Positions 1 through 12,778 are shown, counted from the first letter of the stretch. The stretch is DNA of 45,236 nt from Candidatus Eisenbergiella pullistercoris (GCA_019115665.1 DXDD01000124.1:1-45236), one strand, 5' to 3'. The notes: generated by a model not told the origin, from the letters alone. Numbers and translations: made by a program.

Positions 1-677
1 ACTACAGCGGGACGGCCCTCGGGCAGACCTCCTTCATATCCTGAAAACTGGCTGTTTTGCAGGATATGTCTTAGATACGCATCATATTCCCCGTCCGTGT
101 TCACCAGGCTGTAGGTGCTGCTGTCTCCGGTCGTCGTATAATAAGAGATGATCTGAAAGCGCATCGCGGCATCTTCCGTATAGAGATAAAAATACGGTTC
201 CTCTTCCGCCAGCTCCTCCTTCTGCTGAAAATCACTCAGGGAGCCGAACATGCTGCCATTTTTCATATTGTGTCCATAGATTATGGTATTACGGTCCAAA
301 AAATCAGGTCGATTCGCCGCATCCACAAAGAGACAGCCCGCGCTGTTGCTTTCTCCCTCAAATGTCCGCGTCAGGTAGGTTTCATTATTTCCGTTCCATA
401 CCACAGGATAATTGAGATCCAGAGCAGGGATGGAAAGCCAGGCACAGAAATCCGCATTGATTTCCACAAGCGCATCAAAATCAATATCCGGCATCGGAAA
501 ATCATCGGTTTCTGCCGTTGTCTCCTCTTCTTCAGGCAGGACCGCATATTCCTGAATCTGCACATATTCCGTTTCTCCCCTGTGATATTCGGAAAAAATC
601 TGAAACAGATTAATACAGGAAACAATAAAAATAACTGCAGCCGCTGCCAGAACAATCCCTCTGATTATTTTTCTCAT
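1..677 (-). CDS. srtB: Class B sortase, C-terminus cut by window edge
   Basis: Cysteine transpeptidase that anchors surface proteins to peptidoglycan, acting outside the membrane. About 225 residues are visible from the ATG at 677. A short basic start (MRKIIRG) leads into one N-terminal membrane segment (about residues 7-28), then an acidic linker. The sortase core follows: the stretch LDLNYPVVWNGNNETYL (about residues 86-102) and the catalytic-His segment IIYGHNMKNGSMFGSL (His near residue 136) are typical of class B. The catalytic Cys (TLSTC-type) and Arg would lie beyond position 1, so the active site cannot be checked. The ribosome binding site is a weak AAAGGGA. The gene lies downstream of tpiA but behind a terminator, so it is probably its own unit. 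No sorting substrate is visible in the window. Confidence 0.88.
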   Translation of the reverse strand, partial: MRKIIRGIVLAAAAVIFIVSCINLFQIFSEYHRGETEYVQIQEYAVLPEEEETTAETDDFPMPDIDFDALVEINADFCAWLSIPALDLNYPVVWNGNNETYLTRTFEGESNSAGCLFVDAANRPDFLDRNTIIYGHNMKNGSMFGSLSDFQQKEELAEEEPYFYLYTEDAAMRFQIISYYTTTGDSSTYSLVNTDGEYDAYLRHILQNSQFSGYEGGLPEGRPAV

Positions 678-800
678 CCGTTTTCCCTTTATTTTTCCCT
701 GTTTTCGGATCGGACAGGGGAATTTCATTCCCATGTCCGATTTCGCGATGCGCACAGCTCAGACAGAACAGGCGGCCGCTTTGCAGGGCTTATCACATCA

Positions 801-842
801 AAATCCGCTTTAACCGTGTTTTTCCCCGGCCAAAGCGGATTT
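801..842 (-). terminator. Intrinsic terminator after tpiA
   Basis: An 11-bp perfect stem (AAATCCGCTTT at 801-811 against AAAGCGGATTT at 832-842) has T-rich flanks on both sides. It ends the pgk-tpiA transcript and could work in both directions. The rest of 678-889 shows no gene. Confidence 0.8.
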
Positions 843-889
843 TTCTGTTTATCCGATGTTTTCCGCAAAACGCAGATCACACTGCGGCA

Positions 890-1639
890 TTATTTATAGT
901 TGACAATCTTTCCGAAATCAGGCTTCAGGGACGCGCCGCCTACCAGGCCGCCGTCGATGTCGGGCTGAGCGAAAAGCTCGGGAGCCGTAGCCGCATTCAC
1001 GGATCCGCCGTACTGGATACGGATGGCTTCAGCGGTCGCCTCATCGTAGATCTCGCCGATGCACGCACGGATCGCCGCGCATACCTCCTGCGCCTGCTCG
1101 GTGGTAGCGGTCTTGCCGGTGCCGATGGCCCAGATGGGCTCGTAGGCGATCACAGCGGTCTTCGCCTGGTCAGCCGTCACGTTCAGGAACGCGATCTTGA
1201 TCTGCTGGCGGATCCAGTCGATGGTGATTCCCTGCTCTCTCTGCGTGAGGGACTCGCCGCAGCAGATGATGGGGGTAAGGCCGTGCTCGAAGGCCTTGAG
1301 AACCTTCCTGTTCACGGTCTCGTCGGTCTCAGCGAAGTACTCTCTTCTCTCGGAATGTCCGATGATCACGTACTTCACGCCGGCATCGGTCAGCATGTCG
1401 GGAGCGATCTCGCCCGTGTAGGCGCCCTTCTCCTCGAAATACATGTTTTCCGCGCCGATCTCGATGTTGGTTCCCTTTGCAGCCTCTACAGCGGGAATGA
1501 TGTCGATGGCGGGTACGCAGAATACCACGTCAGCCTCATCCGTAACCACAAGGGGCTTTAAGGTATTGATCAGTTCCACAGCCTGGCTGGGAGTCATATT
1601 CATCTTCCAGTTGCCGGCGATAATCTTTCTTCTTGCCAT
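890..1639 (-). CDS. tpiA: Triose-phosphate isomerase
   Basis: Interconverts dihydroxyacetone phosphate and glyceraldehyde 3-phosphate in glycolysis; cytosolic dimer. The 249 residues match the usual family length. Seen in sequence: GNWKMN near the N-terminus (substrate-binding Asn/Lys), [11 protein letters not shown] (catalytic His), [15 protein letters not shown] (catalytic Glu and the mobile loop 6), and GGSVNAAT with GGLVGGASL (phosphate binding). The start has a strong GAAGGAGG ribosome binding site. It sits 24 bp behind pgk, so the two are surely co-transcribed. The usual next gene, a phosphoglycerate mutase, is absent; a terminator follows instead. Confidence 0.98.
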   Translation of the reverse strand: MARRKIIAGNWKMNMTPSQAVELINTLKPLVVTDEADVVFCVPAIDIIPAVEAAKGTNIEIGAENMYFEEKGAYTGEIAPDMLTDAGVKYVIIGHSERREYFAETDETVNRKVLKAFEHGLTPIICCGESLTQREQGITIDWIRQQIKIAFLNVTADQAKTAVIAYEPIWAIGTGKTATTEQAQEVCAAIRACIGEIYDEATAEAIRIQYGGSVNAATAPELFAQPDIDGGLVGGASLKPDFGKIVNYK

Positions 1640-1663
1640 GATAATGGCCTCCTTCGGTTTTCT

Positions 1664-2872
1664 TTATTTGTCGTTTGCTGCAGCTACGCCGGGAAGCTCC
1701 TTGCCCTCAAGGAACTCAAGGGAAGCGCCGCCGCCGGTGGAGATATGGGTCATCTTGTCGCCGAAGCCGAGCTGGTTGACAGCAGCCGCGGAATCGCCGC
1801 CGCCGATGATGGTGGTAGCATCCGTCTCAGCCAGAGCCTTCGCAACAGCGATGGTTCCCTTCGCCAGAACCGGGTTCTCAAACACGCCCATGGGTCCGTT
1901 CCACACTACGGTCTTCGCAGCCTTGGCAGCAGCCGCGAACTCTTCCGCGGACTTGGGTCCGATATCCAGTCCGGCCATATCGGCAGGGATCGCATCCGCC
2001 GCGTAAACGGAAACCTCGATCTCAGCGTCGATGGGATTCGGGAAGGACTTCGCGCAGACAGCGTCAACAGGAAGCAGCAGCTTCTTGCCCAGCTTCTCTG
2101 CCTTCTCCATCATTTCCTTACAGTAGTCGATCTTCTCGTCGTCAACGAGGGAAGCGCCGATCTCATAGCCCTTTGCCTTCAGGAAGGGGAAAGCCATGCC
2201 GCCGCCGATGATCAGGGTATCGCACTTCTCAAGCAGGTTGGAGATTACGTTCAGCTTGTCCGCAACCTTTGCGCCGCCCAGGATGGCAACGAAGGGTCTT
2301 ACCGGATTCTCCACCGCATTGCCCAGGAAGTTGATTTCCTTCTCCATCAGATAGCCGACAACAGCGGTGTCAACCAGCTGCGCCACGCCAACGTTGGAGC
2401 AGTGCGCTCTGTGCGCGGTTCCGAAAGCGTCGTTTACGAATACGTCGCACAGGGAAGCCAGATCCTTGGAGAAAGCTTCTCCGTTCTTGGTCTCTTCCGC
2501 TCTGTAACGGGTGTTCTCCAGAAGGATCACATCGCCGTCCTGCATGGCTTCTACGGCAGCCTTCGCGTTGGGGCCTACCACCTCGGGATCAGCGGCGAAC
2601 TTCACTTCCTGGCCGAGAAGCTCGGACAGACGGGCGGCAACGGGAGCCAGGGACAGCTCAGGCTTGGGCTCTCCCTTGGGCTTTCCAAGATGGGAGCACA
2701 GGATCACCTTTCCGCCGTCGGCGATCAGCTTCTTGATGGTGGGAAGAGCCGCAACCAGACGGTTCTCGTCCGTGATCTTTCCTTCCTTCAGCGGAACGTT
2801 GAAATCACATCTGCAGAGAACTCTTTTTCCCTTTACATTGATATCATCAATGGACTTCTTGTTTAAAGACAT
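1664..2872 (-). CDS. pgk: Phosphoglycerate kinase
   Basis: Transfers phosphate from 1,3-bisphosphoglycerate to ADP in lower glycolysis. 402 residues, the normal length. The N-terminal domain has [12 protein letters not shown] and SHLGKPKG (substrate side). The C-terminal nucleotide domain has [21 protein letters not shown] and the terminal [11 protein letters not shown]. The open frame runs 34 codons further upstream, but the ATG at 2872 has AAGGAGG at ideal spacing and begins [10 protein letters not shown], the family start. It follows gap, from which it is separated by a strong terminator, and precedes tpiA. Confidence 0.98.
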   Translation of the reverse strand: MSLNKKSIDDINVKGKRVLCRCDFNVPLKEGKITDENRLVAALPTIKKLIADGGKVILCSHLGKPKGEPKPELSLAPVAARLSELLGQEVKFAADPEVVGPNAKAAVEAMQDGDVILLENTRYRAEETKNGEAFSKDLASLCDVFVNDAFGTAHRAHCSNVGVAQLVDTAVVGYLMEKEINFLGNAVENPVRPFVAILGGAKVADKLNVISNLLEKCDTLIIGGGMAFPFLKAKGYEIGASLVDDEKIDYCKEMMEKAEKLGKKLLLPVDAVCAKSFPNPIDAEIEVSVYAADAIPADMAGLDIGPKSAEEFAAAAKAAKTVVWNGPMGVFENPVLAKGTIAVAKALAETDATTIIGGGDSAAAVNQLGFGDKMTHISTGGGASLEFLEGKELPGVAAANDK

Positions 2873-2980
2873 GATATAAACCTCCTTAACTGCGGGAGGA
2901 TCCCGCATGATAAAAGTTCGGATACCGCTGCATAAAGCCTTCCGGACACATTCCGGAAAGGGCAGCTGCGGCATCCGTTA
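2873..2980 (-). other. pgk leader with two small hairpins
   Basis: Between the gap terminator and pgk are two inverted repeats: TTCCGGA/TCCGGAA near 2939-2958 and GCGGG/CCCGC near 2895-2909, just upstream of the pgk ribosome binding site. I see no convincing -35/-10 pair here, so pgk-tpiA may rely partly on read-through from gap. Confidence 0.35.
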
Positions 2981-3011
2981 AAAAAGGTCCGGTCCTTTTC
3001 AGACCGGACCC
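2981..3011 (-). terminator. Intrinsic terminator between gap and pgk
   Basis: Read on the minus strand, GGTCCGGTC pairs perfectly with GACCGGACC around a 7-nt loop (arms 3003-3011 and 2987-2995), followed by six U residues. This is a textbook terminator placed inside the glycolytic cluster, just after the gap stop codon. Confidence 0.9.
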
Positions 3012-3044
3012 TTAATGAGCCTATGCCTTTCGCATACGAACGGA

Positions 3045-4064
3045 TTAAGCGTTCAGCAGCTTGCCGAAGTGCTTGATGGTGCGAACCATCTGGCTGGTAT
3101 AGGAGTTCTCGTTGTCGTACCAGGAAACAACCTGTACCTGAGCGGTGTTCTCGTCGATGGGCAGAACCATGGTCTGGGTAGCATCGAACAGGGAACCATA
3201 TCTCATACCAACGATATCGCTGGATACGATCTCATCCTCGTTGTAGCCGAAGGACTCGTTCGCAGCAGCCTTCATGGCAGCGTTGATGGCATCCTTGGTG
3301 GGCTGTCCCTTAACAACAGCGGTCAGGATCGTGGTGGATCCGGTAGGGGTAGGAACACGCTGAGCAGCGCCGATCAGCTTTCCGTTCAGCTCAGGGATAA
3401 CCAGGCCGATCGCCTTTGCAGCGCCGGTGCTGTTGGGAACGATATTCACAGCAGCCGCACGGCTTCTTCTCTTGTCACCCTTTCTCTGAGGGCCGTCCAG
3501 AGTCATCTGATCTCCGGTGTAAGCGTGGATCGTGCACATAATACCGGTCTGGATCGGGAAAGCGTCGTTCAGAGCCTTCGCCATGGGAGCCAGGCAGTTG
3601 GTGGTGCAGGAAGCAGCGGAGATGATGTGGTCATCCTTGCTCAGGGTCTCATGGTTTACATTGTAAACGATGGTAGGAAGATCGTTTCCGGCAGGAGCGG
3701 AAATGATAACGTGCTTAGCGCCGGCATCGATGTGAGCCTGTGCCTTAGCCTTGGAGGTGTAGAAGCCGGTGCACTCCAGAACTACGTCAACACCGATCTC
3801 GCCCCACGGAAGCTCAGCAGCGTTGGCCTTCGCGTAGATCTTGATCTCTTTTCCGTCAACAGTGATGGAATCCTCACCGTAGGAAACCTTGTCGGCCAGC
3901 TCGTATCTGCCCTGGGTAGAATCATACTTCAGCAGGTGAGCAAGCATCTCGGGAGAAGTCAGATCGTTGATCGCAACGATCTCAAATCCTTCTGCGCCGA
4001 ACATCTGTCTGAACGCAAGACGTCCAATACGGCCAAAACCATTGATTGCTACTTTTACTGCCAT
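3045..4064 (-). CDS. gap: Glyceraldehyde-3-phosphate dehydrogenase, type I
   Basis: Oxidises glyceraldehyde 3-phosphate with NAD+ and phosphate to 1,3-bisphosphoglycerate; cytosolic tetramer. 339 residues. The Rossmann segment [15 protein letters not shown] starts near residue 7. The active-site segment [13 protein letters not shown] carries the catalytic Cys. [12 protein letters not shown] and the C-terminal [17 protein letters not shown] are family signatures. The ribosome binding site AGGAGG is well placed. First gene of the gap/pgk/tpiA group, with its own consensus-like promoter (4178-4206), a hairpin in the leader and its own terminator, so expression is likely higher than that of pgk-tpiA. 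Confidence 0.98.
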   Translation of the reverse strand: MAVKVAINGFGRIGRLAFRQMFGAEGFEIVAINDLTSPEMLAHLLKYDSTQGRYELADKVSYGEDSITVDGKEIKIYAKANAAELPWGEIGVDVVLECTGFYTSKAKAQAHIDAGAKHVIISAPAGNDLPTIVYNVNHETLSKDDHIISAASCTTNCLAPMAKALNDAFPIQTGIMCTIHAYTGDQMTLDGPQRKGDKRRSRAAAVNIVPNSTGAAKAIGLVIPELNGKLIGAAQRVPTPTGSTTILTAVVKGQPTKDAINAAMKAAANESFGYNEDEIVSSDIVGMRYGSLFDATQTMVLPIDENTAQVQVVSWYDNENSYTSQMVRTIKHFGKLLNA

Positions 4065-4101
4065 TTTTAATTCCTCCTAAAAATGTTTTTTATATCATTC
4101 T

Positions 4102-4132
4102 GCCAGACACAACAAAGACTGCCGTGTCTGGC
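4102..4132 (-). promoter_or_regulatory. Perfect inverted repeat in the gap leader
   Basis: GCCAGACAC (4102-4110) and GTGTCTGGC (4124-4132) form a 9-bp perfect inverted repeat with a 13-nt spacer. It lies between the gap promoter and its ribosome binding site, so it is in the 5' leader. No U-tract follows closely. It could be an mRNA-stabilising hairpin or an operator; the sequence does not decide. Confidence 0.5.
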
Positions 4133-4177
4133 ACGGCCTGTCCGGATTATGCTTGACAAAATTTTATCAGCAAATTC

Positions 4178-4206
4178 ATTGTACCTAATTCGCCCAAAAA
4201 TATCAA
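4178..4206 (-). promoter_or_regulatory. Sigma-A promoter of gap
   Basis: Minus-strand TTGATA (4201-4206) and TACAAT (4178-4183) are separated by 17 bp. Transcription would start near 4171, giving a leader of about 105 nt that contains the inverted repeat at 4102-4132. Confidence 0.75.
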
Positions 4207-4270
4207 GATGAAAATCGAAAAATATTGGAAAATGAACAAATTTTACAAAAAATTCAGATTTGCCGGCCCG

Positions 4271-4299
4271 TTGCCATTTCCCTCCTCCTGTGCTACACT
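4271..4299 (+). promoter_or_regulatory. Promoter of the histidinol-phosphatase gene
   Basis: TTGCCA (4271-4276), a 17-bp spacer, then TACACT (4294-4299) preceded by an extended TG motif. It is correctly placed about 60 bp upstream of the plus-strand start at 4359 and divergent from the gap promoter. Confidence 0.65.
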
Positions 4300-4358
4300 T
4301 TCAGCAGGAAAGCCGCCTTTTTTCCGTAAGCATCCGGGCGGCGGAAGGGAGCTTTTTT

Positions 4359-5177
4359 ATGTCGATCAGCGCCGATTATCATCTGCACTCCTCCTTTTCG
4401 GGAGACTCGGACGCCCCCATGGAGTCCATGATCCAAAAAGGGATGGAGCTGGGCCTTGCGCGGATGTGCTTCACGGAACATATGGATTTTGAATTCCCGA
4501 TATCGGATATCTCTCCTGCGGGGATCTTTGAGGTCAATCTGGATTCCTACCTCTATGATCTTCTGACATACCGGGAAAAATACCGGGACAGAATCCGCAT
4601 TCTTTTCGGGCTGGAGCTGGGGCTGCAGGCTCATCTTGCGCCGCTGCAGGCCGCCTGCGCCGCGTCGAAGCCCTTTGACTTCATCATTGGATCCTCTCAC
4701 CTGTGCGCGGGGAAGGATCCGTACCAGCCTTATTTCTGGGAAGGACGGAGCGAGGAGGAAGCGCTGCGGGAATACTTTTCTTCTATTATAGAGAATCTGG
4801 AGACCTTCACGGATTTCGACATCTACGGCCACCTGGACTATGTGGTCCGCTACGCGCCGCAGCAGGATAAGGATTACTGCTATGAAAAATATGCGGATCT
4901 GTTTGAACATATCCTGGATCTTCTGCTGGAAAACGGGATCGGGCTGGAGATCAATACGGGCGGCTTGGGCTACGGCCTGCGGGAGGCCAACCCCTGCGCG
5001 GCCATCCTGCGCCGCTACCGCGAGAAGGGCGGCGAGATCATTACGGTCGGCTCCGACGCCCACAAGCCGCAGGACCTGTGCCGCTTCTTCGGCCGGGCGG
5101 AAGAGATCCTGAAGGACTGCGGCTTCCGGTATTATACGGTATTTGAGAACCGGACGCCGTATTTTGAAAAGCTGTGA
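4359..5177 (+). CDS. hisJ: Histidinol-phosphatase, PHP family
   Basis: Metal-dependent phosphatase of the PHP superfamily, expected to dephosphorylate L-histidinol phosphate in histidine synthesis. 272 residues. Metal-site motifs are all present in order: DYHLHSSFSGDS near the N-terminus, FTEHMDFE, the Glu in FGLELGLQ, the His in IIGSSHL, FDIYGHLDYVVRY and the terminal TVGSDAHKP. The ATG at 4359 follows GGAAGGGAG; the frame is open further upstream but that part has no PHP similarity. Monocistronic, with its own promoter and terminator, and one of only two plus-strand genes. No other his genes are here, so a related PHP phosphoesterase activity is possible. Confidence 0.88.
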   Translation: MSISADYHLHSSFSGDSDAPMESMIQKGMELGLARMCFTEHMDFEFPISDISPAGIFEVNLDSYLYDLLTYREKYRDRIRILFGLELGLQAHLAPLQAACAASKPFDFIIGSSHLCAGKDPYQPYFWEGRSEEEALREYFSSIIENLETFTDFDIYGHLDYVVRYAPQQDKDYCYEKYADLFEHILDLLLENGIGLEINTGGLGYGLREANPCAAILRRYREKGGEIITVGSDAHKPQDLCRFFGRAEEILKDCGFRYYTVFENRTPYFEKL

Positions 5178-5216
5178 AAGGTACCGGCCGGAAAAGCTCT
5201 GTACCGCCGCAATCTG

Positions 5217-5260
5217 AAAACGCCCCGCGCGGTCCAGGCCGCACAGGGGCGTTTTCCTTT
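5217..5260 (+). terminator. Intrinsic terminator after hisJ
   Basis: AAAACGCCCC (5217-5226) pairs perfectly with GGGGCGTTTT (5246-5255), followed by a T-rich stretch. The A/T flanks make it usable from both sides, so it may also stop the minus-strand gene at 5316-5843. Confidence 0.85.
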
Positions 5261-5315
5261 GGTACGATAAGCCCGGCGGACAGCCGGCATTCCCGCATAA
5301 GCGGCTGTCTGCCGG

Positions 5316-5843
5316 TTACTGTCCGCAGAGGACGATGATCTTATCCGGGGTGGTCTGGGGCGGGATGCTCCGGGTGGTCTGGCTGTAGAGCACCACCAGA
5401 GTGTGCCCGCCCGGGTTTCCCAGATAGGTCTGGTTATTCTGTGTCACCACCGTGGTGGAGGGCGCCAGGTTCAGCTTCAGTCCCTGGTCGCTGCTGAGAA
5501 AAACGTTGTTGAAATAGCCCACATACACCATCTGTCCCTCCGTCTGCGGCGCGATGACGGCCGCCACATACTGGGGCGGATAGATCAGGGGCGCAGCCGC
5601 GTTTCCGTTGTAAAAAACGGTAACGGGAAGGCTCTCATACAGGGTGGTATAGTCCACCACAAAGGTGTCCGCGTTCATGAAGAAGTTCACCACATTTCCC
5701 GCTTCATTTTCCACAGTGACCACCTGGGAGCAGCCGTCGTACCTTCCCATGTTGCCCGCCGCCTCGATACCGGTGATCACTCCGGAAAAGGTCATATAGA
5801 CCGGTCTCTGCGTCATGCCGAACTGATTGTAATGAAACTCCAT
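5316..5843 (-). CDS. Unrecognised 175-residue protein
   Basis: I do not recognise a family. The start is supported by AAGGAAA upstream of ATG. There is no signal peptide or membrane segment. The sequence is rich in beta-strand-like alternation, Val, Thr, Tyr and Asn, with few charged residues. The first half contains MTFSGVITGIEAAG and QVVTVENEAGNVVNFFMN, which resemble an OB-like small beta-barrel pattern (inference). The second half has GQMVYVGYFNNVFLSSD and ends in PPQTTPDKIIVLCGQ, with a single Cys three residues from the C-terminus. It stands alone between hisJ and lacZ, followed by the bidirectional terminator, so context gives no function. Confidence 0.72.
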   Translation of the reverse strand: MEFHYNQFGMTQRPVYMTFSGVITGIEAAGNMGRYDGCSQVVTVENEAGNVVNFFMNADTFVVDYTTLYESLPVTVFYNGNAAAPLIYPPQYVAAVIAPQTEGQMVYVGYFNNVFLSSDQGLKLNLAPSTTVVTQNNQTYLGNPGGHTLVVLYSQTTRSIPPQTTPDKIIVLCGQ

Positions 5844-5970
5844 ACTGTGGTTTCCTTATTTTCTTTTTTCTACCATTGTATGCGTCCGGCGCCGGCGCGG
5901 TTCCCGGCCGCAGGCGTTCTGTCCTGCCGCGGCCGGAAAATCTGCGGCGGTTCTTTCTTTTTCTTCTTTC

Positions 5971-9462
<3,492 letters not shown>

Positions 9463-9491
9463 CTATATGGAAAAGCAGAATGGAGGAAAAC

Positions 9492-12400
9492 ATGCCAAAG
9501 AGAACCGACATCCACAAAGTTCTGATCATCGGCTCCGGCCCGATCATCATCGGCCAGGCCTGCGAGTTTGACTATTCCGGGACCCAGGCCTGCAAGGCCC
9601 TGCGGAAGCTGGGATATGAGATCGTGCTGGTCAATTCCAACCCGGCCACCATCATGACGGATCCGGAAACCGCCGATGTTACCTACATTGAGCCGCTGAA
9701 CGTACAGCGGCTGGAGCAGATCATCGCCAAGGAACGCCCTGACGCCCTGCTGCCCAATCTGGGCGGCCAGTCCGGCCTGAATCTGTGCTCGGAGCTGAGC
9801 AAGGCGGGCATTCTGGATAAATACAATGTAAAGGTGATCGGCGTTCAGGTGGACGCCATCGAGCGGGGCGAGGACCGGATCGAATTCAAGAAAGCCATGA
9901 ACGCCCTCGGCATTGAAATGGCAAGAAGCGAGGTCGCCTACAGCGTGGAGGAAGCGCTTGGGATCGCGGACCGTCTGGGGTACCCTGTAGTGCTTCGTCC
10001 CGCCTATACCATGGGCGGCGCGGGCGGCGGCCTGGTCTACAATAAGGAGGAACTGAAAACCGTCTGCGCCAGAGGGCTTCAGGCCAGTCTGGTGGGGCAG
10101 GTCCTGGTGGAGGAATCCATCCTCGGCTGGGAGGAGCTGGAGCTTGAGGTGGTTCGTGACGCGGACAACAACATGATCACCGTCTGCTTCATCGAAAACA
10201 TCGATCCCCTCGGCGTACATACCGGCGATTCCTTCTGCGCCGCGCCCATGCTCACCATTTCCGAAGAATGTCAGAAGCGGCTTCAGGAGGCTGCGTACAA
10301 GATCGTCGAGAGCGTTCAGGTCATCGGCGGCACCAACGTGCAGTTCGCCCATGATCCGGAGACAGACCGCATCGTGGTCATCGAGATCAATCCCCGTACC
10401 TCCCGTTCCTCCGCGCTGGCCTCCAAGGCGACGGGCTTTCCCATCGCTCTGGTTTCCGCCATGCTGGCCTGCGGCCTGACCTTAAAGGACATTCCCTGCG
10501 GAAAATACGGCACGCTGGACAAATATGTCCCCGACGGAGACTATGTGGTCATCAAGTTCGCCCGCTGGGCCTTTGAAAAATTCAAGGGCGTGCAGGATAA
10601 GCTCGGCACTCAGATGCGCGCGGTTGGCGAGGTCATGAGCATCGGCAAGACCTATAAGGAGGCCTTCCAGAAGGCCATCCGCAGCCTGGAGACCGGCAGG
10701 TACGGTCTGGGCGGACTGAAAAAGTTCCAGAATAAAACAAAGGAGCAGCTGCTTTCCATGCTGGCGACCCCTTCCAGCGAACGGCATTTTCAGATGTATG
10801 AGGCGCTTCTGAAGGGGGCCTCCGTTGACGAGATCTACGAGATCACAAAGGTGAAAAAGTGGTTCATCGAGCAGATGAAGGAGCTGACCGAGGAGGAAAC
10901 CGCTCTGCTTTCCTTCCGCGGAAGCCTTCCCTCCGATGAGCTTCTGATCTCCGCCAAGAAGGACGGATTTTCCGACAAATACATCAGCCAGCTTCTGGAG
11001 ATCCCGGAGGCCGCCGTGCGCTCCCGCCGGCTCGCCCTCGGCGTCACGGAGGCCTGGGAGGGCGTTCATGTGAGCGGAACGCCGGACAGCGCCTACTACT
11101 ATTCCACCTATAACGCTTCGGACAAAAATCCGGTCCGTACGGAAAAGCCGAAGGTGATGATCCTTGGCGGCGGCCCGAACCGGATCGGCCAGGGAATCGA
11201 ATTTGACTACTGCTGCGTACACGCGTCCCTCGCCCTGAAAAAGCTGGGCTTTGAGACCATTATCGTAAACTGCAATCCGGAAACCGTTTCCACGGATTAC
11301 GACACCTCGGACAAGCTCTATTTTGAACCTCTGACGCTGGAGGACGTGCTGAGCATCTATGAGAAGGAAAAGCCGGTGGGCGTCATCGCTCAGTTCGGCG
11401 GTCAGACTCCTCTGAACCTGGCTTCCGAGCTGGAGAGAAACGGCGTAAAGATCCTGGGGACCTCTCCTTCCGTCATCGATCTGGCCGAGGACCGTGATCT
11501 GTTCCGCGCCATGATGGACAAGCTGCACATCCCCATGCCGGAATCCGGCATGGCGACCACCGTGGAGGAGGCCCTCTCCATCGCGGAAAGCATCGGCTAT
11601 CCCGTCATGGTCCGCCCTTCCTACGTTCTGGGCGGCCGCGGCATGGAAGTGGTCTATGACCCGGAGAGCATGGAAGGCTACATGAAGGCCGCCGTAGGCG
11701 TCACGCCCGACCGGCCGATCCTGATCGACCGCTTCCTGAACCATGCCATGGAGTGCGAAGCCGACGCCATCAGCGACGGTACACACGCCTTTGTGCCCGC
11801 TGTCATGGAGCACATTGAGCTTGCGGGAATCCACTCCGGCGACTCCGCCTGCATCCTGCCTTCCGTCCACATTCCGGCGGACAATCTGGAAACCATCAAG
11901 GAATATACCAGAAAGATCGCGGAGGAGATGCATGTAAAGGGCCTGATGAACATGCAGTATGCCATTGAAAACGGAAAGGTTTACGTCCTGGAAGCCAATC
12001 CCCGCGCCTCCCGCACGGTGCCCCTGGTTTCCAAGGTCTGCAACATCCGCATGGTGCCCCTTGCCATCGACGTGATCATGCAGGATTACACCCATAATCC
12101 GTCTCCGGTGCCTTCTCTGAAGGAGCAGCACATCCCTTACTTCGGCGTAAAGGAAGCTGTCTTCCCCTTCAACATGTTCCCGGAGGTGGATCCCGTCCTC
12201 GGGCCGGAAATGCGTTCCACCGGAGAGGTACTCGGCCTTTCTTCCTCCTTCGGCGAAGCCTTTTTCAAGTCCCAGGAGGCGACCCAGTCCCGGCTTCCTC
12301 TGTCCGGCACGGTGCTCATCTCCGTCAGCCGGAAGGACAAGCCCGAGGTAAAGGCGCTGGCGGAAGCCTTCCATAAGGCAGGATTTTCCATTATCGCCAC

Positions 12401-12716
12401 CGCAGGCACCGCCGCCCTCATCCGTGAGGCAGGCATTCCTGTCGAGCAGGTGAAGAAGCTCTCCGAGGGCCGTCCGAACATTCTGGACCTGATCACCAAC
12501 GGCAAGATCCAGCTCATCGTCAATACGCCGGTGGGCAAGGACAGCGCCAACGACGACAGCTATCTGCGCAAGGCCGCCATCAAGGGAAAGATCACCTACA
12601 TCACCACCATGGCCGCCGGCCTTGCAGCAGCGGAAGGCATCCTCTACGTCCAGCAGCACGGCAGAGGCGAAGTGCACTCCCTGCAGGCCCTTCATGGGAT
12701 GATTCAGGAGAAATAA
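9492..12716 (+). CDS. carB: Carbamoyl-phosphate synthase large subunit
   Basis: Makes carbamoyl phosphate from ammonia (supplied by the CarA glutaminase), bicarbonate and two ATP, for pyrimidine and arginine synthesis. 1074 residues, as in E. coli. Two homologous ATP-grasp halves are visible: the first opens KVLIIGSGPIIIGQACEFDY, the second KVMILGGGPNRIGQGIEFDY near residue 550. A C-terminal MGS-like allosteric domain follows (IIATAGTAALIREAG, then VNTPVGKDSANDDSYLRKAA). The start at 9492 (MPKRTDIHK) has GGAGG at ideal spacing; an ATG at 9480 overlaps that site. Unusually, carA is not next to it: the upstream neighbour is divergent lacZ and a terminator follows directly. Confidence 0.98.
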   Translation: MPKRTDIHKVLIIGSGPIIIGQACEFDYSGTQACKALRKLGYEIVLVNSNPATIMTDPETADVTYIEPLNVQRLEQIIAKERPDALLPNLGGQSGLNLCSELSKAGILDKYNVKVIGVQVDAIERGEDRIEFKKAMNALGIEMARSEVAYSVEEALGIADRLGYPVVLRPAYTMGGAGGGLVYNKEELKTVCARGLQASLVGQVLVEESILGWEELELEVVRDADNNMITVCFIENIDPLGVHTGDSFCAAPMLTISEECQKRLQEAAYKIVESVQVIGGTNVQFAHDPETDRIVVIEINPRTSRSSALASKATGFPIALVSAMLACGLTLKDIPCGKYGTLDKYVPDGDYVVIKFARWAFEKFKGVQDKLGTQMRAVGEVMSIGKTYKEAFQKAIRSLETGRYGLGGLKKFQNKTKEQLLSMLATPSSERHFQMYEALLKGASVDEIYEITKVKKWFIEQMKELTEEETALLSFRGSLPSDELLISAKKDGFSDKYISQLLEIPEAAVRSRRLALGVTEAWEGVHVSGTPDSAYYYSTYNASDKNPVRTEKPKVMILGGGPNRIGQGIEFDYCCVHASLALKKLGFETIIVNCNPETVSTDYDTSDKLYFEPLTLEDVLSIYEKEKPVGVIAQFGGQTPLNLASELERNGVKILGTSPSVIDLAEDRDLFRAMMDKLHIPMPESGMATTVEEALSIAESIGYPVMVRPSYVLGGRGMEVVYDPESMEGYMKAAVGVTPDRPILIDRFLNHAMECEADAISDGTHAFVPAVMEHIELAGIHSGDSACILPSVHIPADNLETIKEYTRKIAEEMHVKGLMNMQYAIENGKVYVLEANPRASRTVPLVSKVCNIRMVPLAIDVIMQDYTHNPSPVPSLKEQHIPYFGVKEAVFPFNMFPEVDPVLGPEMRSTGEVLGLSSSFGEAFFKSQEATQSRLPLSGTVLISVSRKDKPEVKALAEAFHKAGFSIIATAGTAALIREAGIPVEQVKKLSEGRPNILDLITNGKIQLIVNTPVGKDSANDDSYLRKAAIKGKITYITTMAAGLAAAEGILYVQQHGRGEVHSLQALHGMIQEK

Positions 12717-12743
12717 GAAGCGTAAAACATAAGGAAAAGCAAG

Positions 12744-12778
12744 AAAACTGGTGAAGGTTTCCCCCTCACCAGTTTTTT
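12744..12778. terminator. Bidirectional terminator between carB and the methyltransferase gene
   Basis: AAAACTGGTGA (12744-12754) pairs with TCACCAGTTTT (12766-12776), followed by a T-run. It ends carB on plus. On minus, one arm encodes the last codons and stop (Lys-Asn-Trp-stop) of the convergent methyltransferase gene. Confidence 0.88.

Noticed and set aside
4153-4158. Plus-strand TTGACA as a -35 for the hisJ gene
   Set aside because: No -10 at 16-18 bp; the TTGCCA/TACACT pair at 4271-4299 is closer and better spaced.
4840-5112. Small overlapping frames inside hisJ and similar ones within other genes
   Set aside because: They lie wholly inside well-supported genes, have Arg/Ala/Pro-rich out-of-frame composition and no ribosome binding sites.
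10482-12695. Long minus-strand open frame opposite carB
   Set aside because: Antisense shadow of carB with His/Gly/Asp-rich composition and no recognisable motif.
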